This document shows positions 53,774 to 61,958 of a DNA stretch of 64,000 nt, in pieces. The DNA is taken from assembly GCA_963921345.3 (NCBI GenBank), contig CAWUFE020000007.1, forward strand, positions 3,720,001 to 3,784,000, in the 5' to 3' direction. How positions within the stretch are numbered: the stretch's first letter is position 1; every line of letters starts with the position of its first letter. This stretch comes from Hoeflea_A sp963921345 (lineage in GTDB: Bacteria > Pseudomonadota > Alphaproteobacteria > Rhizobiales > Rhizobiaceae). The translations under genes and the position numbers were made by a program. The notes below the pieces were generated by a model, which made no database searches, was not told the DNA's origin, and saw nothing but the letters and a program-made list of their open reading frames with translations.

Positions 53774-54151
53774 ATGCCGCAAAGGTCGATGCCAGTGACC
53801 GGACGACTGACCCGGAGATCCGAGTTTCTCGCCACCCGCAATGGCGAACGCAGGCGCGGGCCCTATTTCGTTCTGGAGGTGCTCGACCGCAAGGCGCCCG
53901 ACGAGGCGCCGCGGGTCGGCTATACCGTGAGCAAGCGGCAGGGCAATTCCGTCGAACGCAACCGCATCCGGCGGCGCCTGAAAGAGGCGGTCCGCCGCAT
54001 GGCGGGATTTGCGATGAAGCCCGGTCATGACTATGTGGTGATAGCGCGACGCGACGCCCTCGAGGCGCCGTTCGATACGCTCGTCCAATCGCTCGCGAAG
54101 CGGGTCGCCCAGCGACCGGCGGAGCCCCGGCGCGACAACAGGAACAGATGA
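53774..54151 (+). CDS. rnpA: Ribonuclease P protein component
   Basis: 125 residues. The RnpA signature RVGYTVSKRQGNSVERNRIRRRLKE is at about 57-81, and YVVIARRDAL follows. It binds the RNase P RNA and helps mature tRNA 5' ends. The ATG at 53774 has GGAAGGG immediately upstream; a further in-frame start lies inside rpmH and is rejected. The stop overlaps the yidC start (ATGATG). Confidence 0.96.
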   Translation: MPQRSMPVTGRLTRRSEFLATRNGERRRGPYFVLEVLDRKAPDEAPRVGYTVSKRQGNSVERNRIRRRLKEAVRRMAGFAMKPGHDYVVIARRDALEAPFDTLVQSLAKRVAQRPAEPRRDNRNR

Positions 54152-55995
54152 TGGAACAGAACCGCAACTACATCGTGGCCATTGCCCTTTCGGTCCTGGT
54201 CCTGATCGCGTGGCAGTTTTTATACCTCAACCCGAAAATCGAGCGCGAGCGCGCCGCTCAGGAGGCGCTGCAGCAGACCGAGCAGCAGACGCCGCTGGCG
54301 GACAATCAGGCGGCCCCGTCGCAAGGAACCTCGACCACCGGCGATTTGCCGCAGGCGGCTGCCGGAGCCACATCCACCGGCTCGCCGGCTACGGGCGTCG
54401 CAGGCGCAACGGGCGCCGATCGCGATACGGCGGTGGCGCAACAGAAGCGCATTCGCATCGACACGCCGGCGCTTTCCGGCTCGATCAATCTCACCGGCGC
54501 GCGATTGGACGACCTGAAGCTGAAGAACTACCGGCTGACGGTCGACCCGACGAGCCCGATTATCGAACTCCTGTCGCCGGTCGAGATGCAGGAAGGCTAT
54601 TTCGCCGAATTCGGCTATGCCGGCAACGAAACCAGCGGCGCGGTTCCGGGACCGGACACCGTGTGGACCGTCGACGGCGAGCCGACGCTGACGCCGGCAA
54701 CCCCGGTGACGATGTCGTGGACCAACGACAAGGGGATCAGCTTCCAGCGCACCGTCAGTGTCGACGCGAACTACATGTTCCAGATCTCCGACACGGTGAC
54801 CAACAATTCCGATGCCGCCGTCTCGGTCTCGCCCTATGGCCGCATCACGCGCCTCTACAGGCCCGAGACCACCGGCTTCTTCATTCTGCATGAGGGTTTA
54901 CTGGGCGTCATCGGCGACCAGGGTCTGAAAGAAATCGACTATGGCGATGTCGAGGACGACCGGACGATCCTGCCGCCGAAGGCCGACAAGGGCTGGCTCG
55001 GCTTCACCGACAAATACTGGGCCACGGCGCTGATACCGGCGCAGGATCTGTCGTTCCAGGCGAAATACAGCTATCTCGAGCGCGGACGGCCGATCTACCA
55101 GGCCGACTTCATCAGCGACCCGCTCACCATCGCGCCGGGCCAGGCGCAGTCGTCGGAAAAGCACCTGTTTGCCGGCGCCAAGGAAGTGCCGATCATCAAC
55201 GACTATATGGAAACCAACAAGATCGAGCACTTCGACAAGATGATCGACTGGGGGTGGCTGTATTTCATCACCGAGCCGATGTTCTACGTGCTCGACTTCT
55301 TCTACAAGCAGGTCGGCAATTTCGGCGTCGCCATCCTGCTGACCACCGTCGTGCTCAAGCTGATCTTATTCCCGCTCGCCAACAAGTCCTACGTCTCGAT
55401 GGCCAATATGAAAAAGGTCCAGCCGAAGATGGAGGAAATCAAGGCCAAGCACGGCGACGACCGCCAGGCCATGCAGCAGGCGATGATGAAGCTCTACAAG
55501 GAGGAAAAGATCAATCCGGTCGCCGGGTGCTGGCCGGTCCTGCTGCAGATTCCGGTCTTCTTCGCCCTCTACAAGGTCCTGTTCATCACCATCGAGATGC
55601 GGCATGCGCCCTTCTTCGGCTGGATCCAGGACCTTTCGGCGCCGGATCCGACGAGCATCCTCAACCTGTTCGGACTGCTGCCCTATACGGCGCCGGATAT
55701 CCCCTATCTGGGAATCGGCATCTGGCCGCTGCTGATGGGCATCACCATGTTCCTGCAGATGCGCATGAACCCGACGCCGCCGGACCCGACGCAGGCGATG
55801 ATCTTCAACTGGATGCCGGTGATCTTCACCTTCATGCTGGCGACCTTCCCGGCCGGTCTGGTCATCTACTGGGCCTGGAACAACACGCTTTCGATCATCC
55901 AGCAGGCGGTAATCATGAAGCGCCAGGGCGTCAAGATCGAGCTGTGGAGCAATCTGGCCGGCCTGGTGAAGAAGAAACCCAAGGCGGCCGAGTAG
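54148..55995 (+). CDS. yidC: Membrane protein insertase YidC
   Basis: 615 residues, the usual size of the Gram-negative long form. The N-terminal helix is NYIVAIALSVLVLIAWQFLYL (7-27), followed by a Gln/Ala/Thr-rich linker, a large periplasmic beta domain (about 100-350) and the conserved five-helix insertase core (about 375-590). The core includes GWLYFITEPMFYVLDFFYKQVGNFGVAI and the positively charged groove region. The tail ends KKKPKAAE. It inserts membrane proteins alone or with Sec. Confidence 0.97.
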   Translation: MMEQNRNYIVAIALSVLVLIAWQFLYLNPKIERERAAQEALQQTEQQTPLADNQAAPSQGTSTTGDLPQAAAGATSTGSPATGVAGATGADRDTAVAQQKRIRIDTPALSGSINLTGARLDDLKLKNYRLTVDPTSPIIELLSPVEMQEGYFAEFGYAGNETSGAVPGPDTVWTVDGEPTLTPATPVTMSWTNDKGISFQRTVSVDANYMFQISDTVTNNSDAAVSVSPYGRITRLYRPETTGFFILHEGLLGVIGDQGLKEIDYGDVEDDRTILPPKADKGWLGFTDKYWATALIPAQDLSFQAKYSYLERGRPIYQADFISDPLTIAPGQAQSSEKHLFAGAKEVPIINDYMETNKIEHFDKMIDWGWLYFITEPMFYVLDFFYKQVGNFGVAILLTTVVLKLILFPLANKSYVSMANMKKVQPKMEEIKAKHGDDRQAMQQAMMKLYKEEKINPVAGCWPVLLQIPVFFALYKVLFITIEMRHAPFFGWIQDLSAPDPTSILNLFGLLPYTAPDIPYLGIGIWPLLMGITMFLQMRMNPTPPDPTQAMIFNWMPVIFTFMLATFPAGLVIYWAWNNTLSIIQQAVIMKRQGVKIELWSNLAGLVKKKPKAAE

Positions 55996-56008
55996 CGGCC
56001 GCCGCCCC

Positions 56009-56647
56009 ATGTCCGACGACTTGACGCTTTTCGCCCGGCCCTGGGCGTTCATCCGCGGCGTGCCGGCGATGCGCTTCCTGCCGCCGGAAGGGCCGCCGGA
56101 AGTGGCCTTCGCCGGCCGCTCCAATGTCGGCAAGTCGTCGCTGATCAACGCGCTGCTTCGGCAGAAGGGCCTCGCCCGCACCTCCAACACGCCGGGCCGC
56201 ACCCAGGAACTCAACTATTTCGTGCCGGACGGCTATTCGGGATCGGCCGGCGACATGCCGCCGGTGGCGGTGGTCGACATGCCGGGTTACGGCTTCGCCA
56301 AGGCACCCAAGGCGCAGGTCGACCAGTGGACGCGTCTTGTCTTCGACTATCTGCGCGGCCGAGCCAGCCTCAAGCGGGTCTATGTGCTGATCGACGCCCG
56401 CCATGGCATCAAGGCCAATGACGAGGAGGTCCTGGCGATGCTCGACCAGGCGGCCGTCTCCTACCAGATCGTGCTGACCAAGATCGACAAGATCAAGGCG
56501 GCCGGCGTGGCGCCGCTGATCGCACGCACGGCGGAGCGCGCCGCCAAAAGGCCGGCGGCCTTTCCCGGCGTGCTGGCGACGTCGTCGGAAAAGGGCGCCG
56601 GACTCGACGATCTGCGGTCGGCGATCGTTGCGGCCATTGCCGGTTGA
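56009..56647 (+). CDS. yihA: Ribosome-biogenesis GTPase YihA/YsxC/EngB
   Basis: 212 residues. GTPase motifs: G1 GRSNVGKSSL (about 37-46), G2 TPGRTQELNYF, G3 DMPGYGFAKAP, G4 TKIDK and a G5-like ATSSEKGAG. It is needed for large-subunit assembly in model bacteria. It follows yidC by 13 bases, the usual order in alphaproteobacteria. Confidence 0.96.
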   Translation: MSDDLTLFARPWAFIRGVPAMRFLPPEGPPEVAFAGRSNVGKSSLINALLRQKGLARTSNTPGRTQELNYFVPDGYSGSAGDMPPVAVVDMPGYGFAKAPKAQVDQWTRLVFDYLRGRASLKRVYVLIDARHGIKANDEEVLAMLDQAAVSYQIVLTKIDKIKAAGVAPLIARTAERAAKRPAAFPGVLATSSEKGAGLDDLRSAIVAAIAG

Positions 56648-56702
56648 ATCACGGCCAATTGTGCTATCATTTGCAGGGTGTTGGACCTTCGGGGCGTAAA
56701 GC

Positions 56703-57440
56703 GTGAGTGAACAGGACAAGCACGAGCCGCAACAGGTCGCGATGGCATGGGCGGTTCACGCGTTTACCGCCTCGGGCATCGTGCTGGGCTTTCTCGCCCT
56801 CGTTGCCATCCTGAACAACGACAAGACCGCTGTCTTCCTGTGGCTCGGACTGGCGCTGTTCGTCGACGGCATCGACGGCACGCTGGCGCGCAAGGTCAAG
56901 GTGCGGGAGATCACGCCGCAGCTCGACGGCACGACGCTCGACAACGTCATCGACTATTTCAACTATGTCGCCGTGCCGGCGATGATGATCTACTGGTTCG
57001 GCTTCGTGCCGCCCGGCTGGGAAACGGTGACGGCGGCAGCGATCATGGCGGTGTCCTGCTACACCTTCGCCAACACCGCCATGAAGACGTCGGACTACTA
57101 TTTTTCCGGCTTGCCGGCGCTGTGGAACCTGGTGGTTCTGATCTTCCACATTCTGCAGACCGGGCCGTGGACCAATCTGATCGTGCTTGCCGCCTGCGGC
57201 GTGCTGACCTTCATCCCGGTCAAGTTCGTGCATCCCTTCCGAGTGACCGACTGGCGCGGCATCACCATCCCGATGACGGTTCTGTGGGCGGCGACGACCC
57301 TGCGGCTGGTGCTGATCGACCCGGACAACGAGACGGTGCACGAGACGTCGCCCATGTTCTTCTGGCTGTGGGTGTTGTCGTCGGTCTATTTCGCCGCGCT
57401 GTCGCTGTGGCGGACCTTTCGGCCGGAGCCCGAAGACTAG
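56703..57440 (+). CDS. pcs: Phosphatidylcholine synthase (CDP-alcohol phosphatidyltransferase)
   Basis: 245 residues with about eight membrane helices. The CDP-alcohol phosphotransferase motif DGIDGTLARKVKVREITPQLDG continues to TTLDNVIDY, i.e. D-G-x2-A-R-x8-G-x3-D-x3-D. The DNVIDYFNYVAVPAMMIYW sequence is specific for the Pcs group. It condenses choline with CDP-diacylglycerol to phosphatidylcholine in the inner membrane. GTG start at 56703. It sits between yihA and the convergent msrB. Confidence 0.93.
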   Translation: MSEQDKHEPQQVAMAWAVHAFTASGIVLGFLALVAILNNDKTAVFLWLGLALFVDGIDGTLARKVKVREITPQLDGTTLDNVIDYFNYVAVPAMMIYWFGFVPPGWETVTAAAIMAVSCYTFANTAMKTSDYYFSGLPALWNLVVLIFHILQTGPWTNLIVLAACGVLTFIPVKFVHPFRVTDWRGITIPMTVLWAATTLRLVLIDPDNETVHETSPMFFWLWVLSSVYFAALSLWRTFRPEPED

Positions 57441-57443
57441 CCG

Positions 57444-57941
57444 TCAGGCGATCCGTTCCTGAAACGTCAGCGCCACGCCGTTGATGCAGTGGCGCAGGCC
57501 GGTGGGCGGCGGACCGTCATTGAAGACATGTCCGAGATGGCCGCCGCAGCGACTGCAATGCACTTCCGTACGCGGTACCAGCAGTTTGAAGTCGCGCTTG
57601 GTGGCGACGGCGTCTTCGATGGCGTCGTAGAAGCTGGGCCAGCCGGTGCCGCTGTCGAACTTGGTTTCCGATGCATAAAGCGGCAGGTCGCAGCCGGCGC
57701 AGTTATAGGTGCCGGTGCGCTTTTCCTCCAGCAGCGGGCTGGTCAAGGGTCGCTCCGTCGCTTCCTCGCGCAGCACGGCGAACTGGTCCGGCGTCAGTCG
57801 GGAACGCCATTCCTCCTCTGAAAAGCTGACCTCGAACGGACCGCCTTCGGCTTCGGCGACCGAAGGGCGCGGCTTCAGGGCGTAGAAGGTGCCGATGGCG
57901 GCCAGTCCGGCCCCGGACAGCAGAAATGCGCGGCGTTTCAT
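57444..57941 (-). CDS. msrB: Peptide-methionine (R)-S-oxide reductase with export signal
   Basis: 165 residues. The twin-arginine signal MKRRAFLLSGAGLAAIG precedes the MsrB domain (about 45-165). Zinc cysteines are in YNCAGCDLP and VHCSRCGGHLGH, and the catalytic Cys in LRHCINGVAL. FDSGTGWPSF is the conserved substrate-pocket motif. It probably repairs oxidised methionine in periplasmic proteins. The ATG at 57941 begins the signal; the frame extends to 57971 but adds non-signal sequence. Confidence 0.94.
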   Translation of the reverse strand: MKRRAFLLSGAGLAAIGTFYALKPRPSVAEAEGGPFEVSFSEEEWRSRLTPDQFAVLREEATERPLTSPLLEEKRTGTYNCAGCDLPLYASETKFDSGTGWPSFYDAIEDAVATKRDFKLLVPRTEVHCSRCGGHLGHVFNDGPPPTGLRHCINGVALTFQERIA

Positions 57942-58099
57942 GGCGACAGGTCCTTTCGTTGTTGCCGGCAATATAAGGGCTGCTGCGTTGAACTGCCCAT
58001 GACATTTTCGCGAGACGCAGCGGCCGGGCGATCGCGAAACGACAATTGCCCCCTCCCCGCGAAACCGTTAAAACGCCTCGACTTTCATAAGGGATACCG

Positions 58100-58999
58100 A
58101 TGACGGACTCCGATACGCGCGAAAAAAGCCAGATCCAGGCGAAACTCCTGTCCGAGGCGCTGCCCTATATGCAGCGCTACGAAAACCGCACCATCGTGGT
58201 CAAATATGGCGGCCACGCCATGGGCGACCCGGAGCTCGGCCAGGCTTTCGCCCGCGATGTCGCACTGCTCAAACAGTCCGGCGTCAACCCGATCGTGGTG
58301 CATGGCGGCGGCCCGCAGATCGGCTCGATGCTGACCCAGATCGGCATCGAATCGAAATTCGAGGGCGGTCTCAGAGTGACCGACCAGAAGACGGTCGAAA
58401 TCGTCGAAATGGTGCTCGCCGGTTCGATCAACAAGGAGATCGTGGCGATGATCAATGCCGAAGGCGAATGGGCCATCGGCCTGTGCGGCAAGGACGGCAA
58501 CATGGTATTCGCCGAAAAGGCCAAGAAGACCGTCATCGACCCGGATTCCAACATCGAGCGCATCCTCGATCTCGGCTTCGTCGGCGACATCGTCGAGGTC
58601 GACCGTACGCTGCTCGACCTGCTCGCCAAGTCGGAGATGATCCCGGTGATCGCACCGGTGGCACCGGGCCGCGACGGCCACACCTACAACATCAATGCAG
58701 ACACCTTCGCAGGCGCCATCGCGGGCGCCCTGTCGGCAACGCGGCTTTTGTTCCTGACCGACGTGCCGGGCGTGCTCGACCGCGACGGCAAGCTGATCAA
58801 GCAGCTGACGGTCGCCGAGGCACGGGCGCTGATCAAGGACGGCACCATCTCGGGCGGCATGATCCCCAAGGTTGAAACCTGCATCGATGCCATCGAAGCC
58901 GGCGTCGAGGGCGTCGTCATCGTCAACGGCAAGACCGCCCACGCGGTGTTGCTGGAGATCTTCACCGAACACGGCGCCGGCACGCTGATCGTGCATTAG
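58100..58999 (+). CDS. argB: Acetylglutamate kinase
   Basis: 299 residues. Amino-acid kinase fold: VVKYGGHAMGD at 31-41 with the ATP-phosphate Lys, VVHGGGPQIG (about 72-81), NINADTFAGAIAGAL and GGMIPKVETC near the C-terminus. Length and N-terminal helix match the arginine-inhibited hexameric type. It performs the second step of arginine synthesis. It is conserved after yihA in Hyphomicrobiales. Confidence 0.97.
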   Translation: MTDSDTREKSQIQAKLLSEALPYMQRYENRTIVVKYGGHAMGDPELGQAFARDVALLKQSGVNPIVVHGGGPQIGSMLTQIGIESKFEGGLRVTDQKTVEIVEMVLAGSINKEIVAMINAEGEWAIGLCGKDGNMVFAEKAKKTVIDPDSNIERILDLGFVGDIVEVDRTLLDLLAKSEMIPVIAPVAPGRDGHTYNINADTFAGAIAGALSATRLLFLTDVPGVLDRDGKLIKQLTVAEARALIKDGTISGGMIPKVETCIDAIEAGVEGVVIVNGKTAHAVLLEIFTEHGAGTLIVH

Positions 59000-59006
59000 A
59001 CTGGTT

Positions 59007-60233
59007 TCAGATCATCCGGCTGCCGAGCCGTTCGTCGAAATGATACGTGGACATACGTTCCACGCCGTCTTCGAGGATCAGAAACTGGTCCTCGAGCTTG
59101 ACCCCCTCGTTTGAGCGGTCCCAGCCGATATAGCTTTCCAGGCAGATGATCATGCCGGGCTCGAGATAGCCGTCGAGCGGATAGTCGGTGCCGGCACTGT
59201 CCATATGCGGGATGTTGGGAAATTCGCCGGCCATGCCCAGCCCGTGGCCGATGCAGTAGTAGCGGCTGGCGTGATGATCCTCGGGAATTGTCCAGGCCTT
59301 CTCGGCCAGCTCCCGGTAGGCCAGCCCCGGCTTCAGCAAATCGGCATTCCACTCGAGCTGTTCGCGGGCACGGGCATAGAGCAGTTTCTGGTCCGGCGCA
59401 GCCCTGTTCGAGCCGCACAGAAAGGTGCGCGAGAAGTCGACGGCATAGTTTTCGAAAGCCAGGGCGTCGGTGTCGAGACACAGCAGATCGCCCCGCTCCA
59501 GCAACCGGGCGCCGGCCTCCTGGAAATAGGGAAAGGTGTTGGGGCCGCTCTGAAACAGGCGGGTGGACACGTAATGTCCGTGCTTGGCCATCAGCTCGTA
59601 GTGGAACTCGGCCCAGGTTTCGGCCTCCGACAATCCCGGCTCGGCCCTTTGCTCGAGCCGGTGCACGCCGATTTCGACGCGGCGCATCGCTTCGCGGATA
59701 TAGGGTAGTTCGATCGGCAGCTTGATGGCGCGCGTCAGGCTGAGTGCCTCCAGCGCATCGACGACGTCCAGGCCTTGGCCGCGCAGCGCGTCGACGGCCT
59801 GAAACGGAAACCGGTCGACGGCGATGCGGTCGATAGCGACATCATGCGAACGGATCGTTTCGACGATTTCCGTTGCAAAACGAAGGCTTGCCCCCAACAG
59901 GTCGCCGCCCGAGCTGACATAGTCCAGGCCCTCCGCCAGGCGAATTTCATCGATGGTCGGCAGCCCTTCAGCCAGGTGATGCGAACCTGCGAAGTCGTAG
60001 AGGATCACCGGACCGTCGAGAAAAATCAGCAGATACCGAGCCGGTGTCCTGGCCGACCAAAGCTGCATGTTCGCGGCGCCGGTGGAATAGAGGATCTGAT
60101 TGGGGTCGACCGTCGCCAGCACCGGGATGTCGTGCCGTCGCATCCCGGCGCGTGTGTGGGCAAGACGCGCCAGATAGAGATTGTCGCGATTGGCGTACAG
60201 CTCGTCCTCGGTGGGATGATCAGCCGTGGTCAT
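59007..60233 (-). CDS. M24 metallopeptidase-family protein, DddP-like
   Basis: 408 residues, creatinase/pita-bread fold. Predicted metal ligands are Asp254 (CLDTD), Asp266 (AVDFS), His330 (GHGLG), Glu366 (CLESY) and Glu381 (KLEDQ). The N-terminal STGAANMQLWSAR and RLFQSGPNTFPYFQEAG resemble the DMSP lyase DddP as I recall it, and the ligand spacing agrees. The residue six after His330 is Gly336, where DddP has its catalytic Asp, so lyase activity is doubtful. Dipeptidase-like or other hydrolase activity is possible. It starts 12 bases after the EamA gene on the same strand. Confidence 0.8.
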   Translation of the reverse strand: MTTADHPTEDELYANRDNLYLARLAHTRAGMRRHDIPVLATVDPNQILYSTGAANMQLWSARTPARYLLIFLDGPVILYDFAGSHHLAEGLPTIDEIRLAEGLDYVSSGGDLLGASLRFATEIVETIRSHDVAIDRIAVDRFPFQAVDALRGQGLDVVDALEALSLTRAIKLPIELPYIREAMRRVEIGVHRLEQRAEPGLSEAETWAEFHYELMAKHGHYVSTRLFQSGPNTFPYFQEAGARLLERGDLLCLDTDALAFENYAVDFSRTFLCGSNRAAPDQKLLYARAREQLEWNADLLKPGLAYRELAEKAWTIPEDHHASRYYCIGHGLGMAGEFPNIPHMDSAGTDYPLDGYLEPGMIICLESYIGWDRSNEGVKLEDQFLILEDGVERMSTYHFDERLGSRMI

Positions 60234-60245
60234 TCAGGCTCCGCA

Positions 60246-61151
60246 TCAGGAAAACACCACCAGCGCAACCACCCCGGCGACGATCAGCACGGTGCCGATC
60301 GTCTCCAGCCGGTTGACCGTTTCGCGAAAGATGAAGACCGACGAGGCGTAGGTAAAGATGATTTCCACCTGGGCCAGGACCTTCACATAGGCCGCCTGCT
60401 GCAGGGTCATTGCCATGAACCAGCCGAAGGAAGCGCAGACGCCGGCAAGGCCGACGATCAGCGACGGTTTCCAGGCAGCGACGATGCGGCCGATCTCCGA
60501 GCGGTCGCGAGCAACCATCCACAGCAGCATGATCGCCGTCTGGAAGACGATGACGAAAGCCAGCGTGACGGCTGCCTGCATCATGAAGTTGGGGCCGCCC
60601 AACGACAGCGATGCGGCGCGGTAGGCGACGGCGGCGACGCCGAAAAAGGCGCCGGAGGCGAGGCCGATCAAGGCGTTGCGCCGGAACACCGAGGTGATCA
60701 GGCCGGTCCAGCTGACGGCGCTGCGGGCAACCGAGATCAGCATCACGCCGACCACCGAGATGGCGATGGCGAAAAGGCTGCCCGAGGTCACAGTTTCGCC
60801 GAGGAACAGCAGGCCGAACAGCGCCGCCTGGGCCGGTTCGGTGCGCGAATAGGCGGTGCCGACGGTGAAATTGCGGAATGAGAACAGGTAGACCAGCAAA
60901 AGCGTTGCGGAAATCTGCGCGATGCCGCCGATCACCGCCCAGAAGAAGAAGGTCCCGTGCACCGCCGGGATCGGCATGCCGACGCCGTAATGCAGCACGG
61001 CAACAAAGAGCAACGCAAAGGGAAAACCGAAGCCGAAGCGAACGAAGGTCGCGCCCGTCGTGCCCATCACCCCCTTGAGGTGCTTCTGCATGGCGGAGCG
61101 GATGTTCTGGAGGAAGGCGGCGACGAGGGTGATCGGGATCCACAATTCCAT
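60246..61151 (-). CDS. EamA/DMT-superfamily transporter
   Basis: 301 residues with ten membrane helices in two homologous halves. The first half contains IRSAMQKHLKGVMGTTGATFVRFGFGFPFAL and AYSRTEPAQAALFGLLFLGETV, and the second KVLAQVEIIFTYASSVFIFRETV; both end with the LGE/FRE-type EamA motif. Exporters of amino acids or metabolites are typical. Coupled to the DddP-like gene, with 12 bases between them, so the two probably act on the same metabolite. Confidence 0.88.
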   Translation of the reverse strand: MELWIPITLVAAFLQNIRSAMQKHLKGVMGTTGATFVRFGFGFPFALLFVAVLHYGVGMPIPAVHGTFFFWAVIGGIAQISATLLLVYLFSFRNFTVGTAYSRTEPAQAALFGLLFLGETVTSGSLFAIAISVVGVMLISVARSAVSWTGLITSVFRRNALIGLASGAFFGVAAVAYRAASLSLGGPNFMMQAAVTLAFVIVFQTAIMLLWMVARDRSEIGRIVAAWKPSLIVGLAGVCASFGWFMAMTLQQAAYVKVLAQVEIIFTYASSVFIFRETVNRLETIGTVLIVAGVVALVVFS

Positions 61152-61232
61152 GGCCGGGCCCTATCACGCTTCGCCTGCTTCGCCAATCAATTTGATCGTG
61201 CAAGCTGCCAGCGATCGTGTCATAAGGCCGGC

Positions 61233-61952
61233 ATGTCCAAGTCACTGCCGAACCGGGACGATTTCAGGCCCATTTCCAACTGGGTGTTCGATCTCGACAA
61301 CACACTCTATCCGCGCCACACGGACCTTTTCTCGCAGATCGACCAGAAGATGACGTCCTTCGTGTCGGACCTGCTGTCGCTGCCGCACGACGAGGCTCGC
61401 AAGATCCAGAAGGCCTATTACCGCGACCATGGCACGACGCTGAACGGGCTGATCAAGAAGCACGGTGTCGACCCCAACGAGTTCCTCGAGAAGGTGCACG
61501 ACATCGACTATTCCTGGATCGATCCGGATCCCGCGCTGGGTGAGGCCATCCGGGCCCTGCCGGGCCGCAAGTTCATCTTCACAAATGGCAGCGTAAGCCA
61601 TGCGGAACGGACGGCGACGGCGCTCGGCATCCTCGACCATTTCGACGAGATCTTCGACATCATAGCCGCCGACTACACTCCCAAGCCGGCTGCCGAAACC
61701 TACGACCGGTTCCTGGAAAGACACGGAATCGACAGCAGCGGTGCTGCCATGTTCGAGGACCTGCCGCGAAATCTCGCCGTGCCCAAGACACTCGGCATGC
61801 GAACCGTGCTCGTGGTGCCGCACAATTTCGACGAGGCGATGGGCGAAGACTGGGAACGCATCGGCTCCGACGGCGATTACATCGACTACGTGACCGACGA
61901 CCTTTCTGCCTTTTTGCAGCATTATCTGGACAATGCCGGCACCGCCGGTTGA
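61233..61952 (+). CDS. HAD-family pyrimidine 5'-nucleotidase
   Basis: 239 residues. HAD motif I VFDLDNTLYP (18-27), motif II FIFTNGS, Lys in DYTPKPAAETYD, and motif IV FEDLPRNL. The wording of these motifs matches the Sdt1/pyrimidine-5'-nucleotidase subgroup, with a helical cap between motifs I and II. It dephosphorylates pyrimidine nucleotides or similar. It lies downstream of argB in many Hyphomicrobiales, here with two genes inserted on the other strand. Confidence 0.9.
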   Translation: MSKSLPNRDDFRPISNWVFDLDNTLYPRHTDLFSQIDQKMTSFVSDLLSLPHDEARKIQKAYYRDHGTTLNGLIKKHGVDPNEFLEKVHDIDYSWIDPDPALGEAIRALPGRKFIFTNGSVSHAERTATALGILDHFDEIFDIIAADYTPKPAAETYDRFLERHGIDSSGAAMFEDLPRNLAVPKTLGMRTVLVVPHNFDEAMGEDWERIGSDGDYIDYVTDDLSAFLQHYLDNAGTAG

Positions 61953-61958
61953 GAGTTC

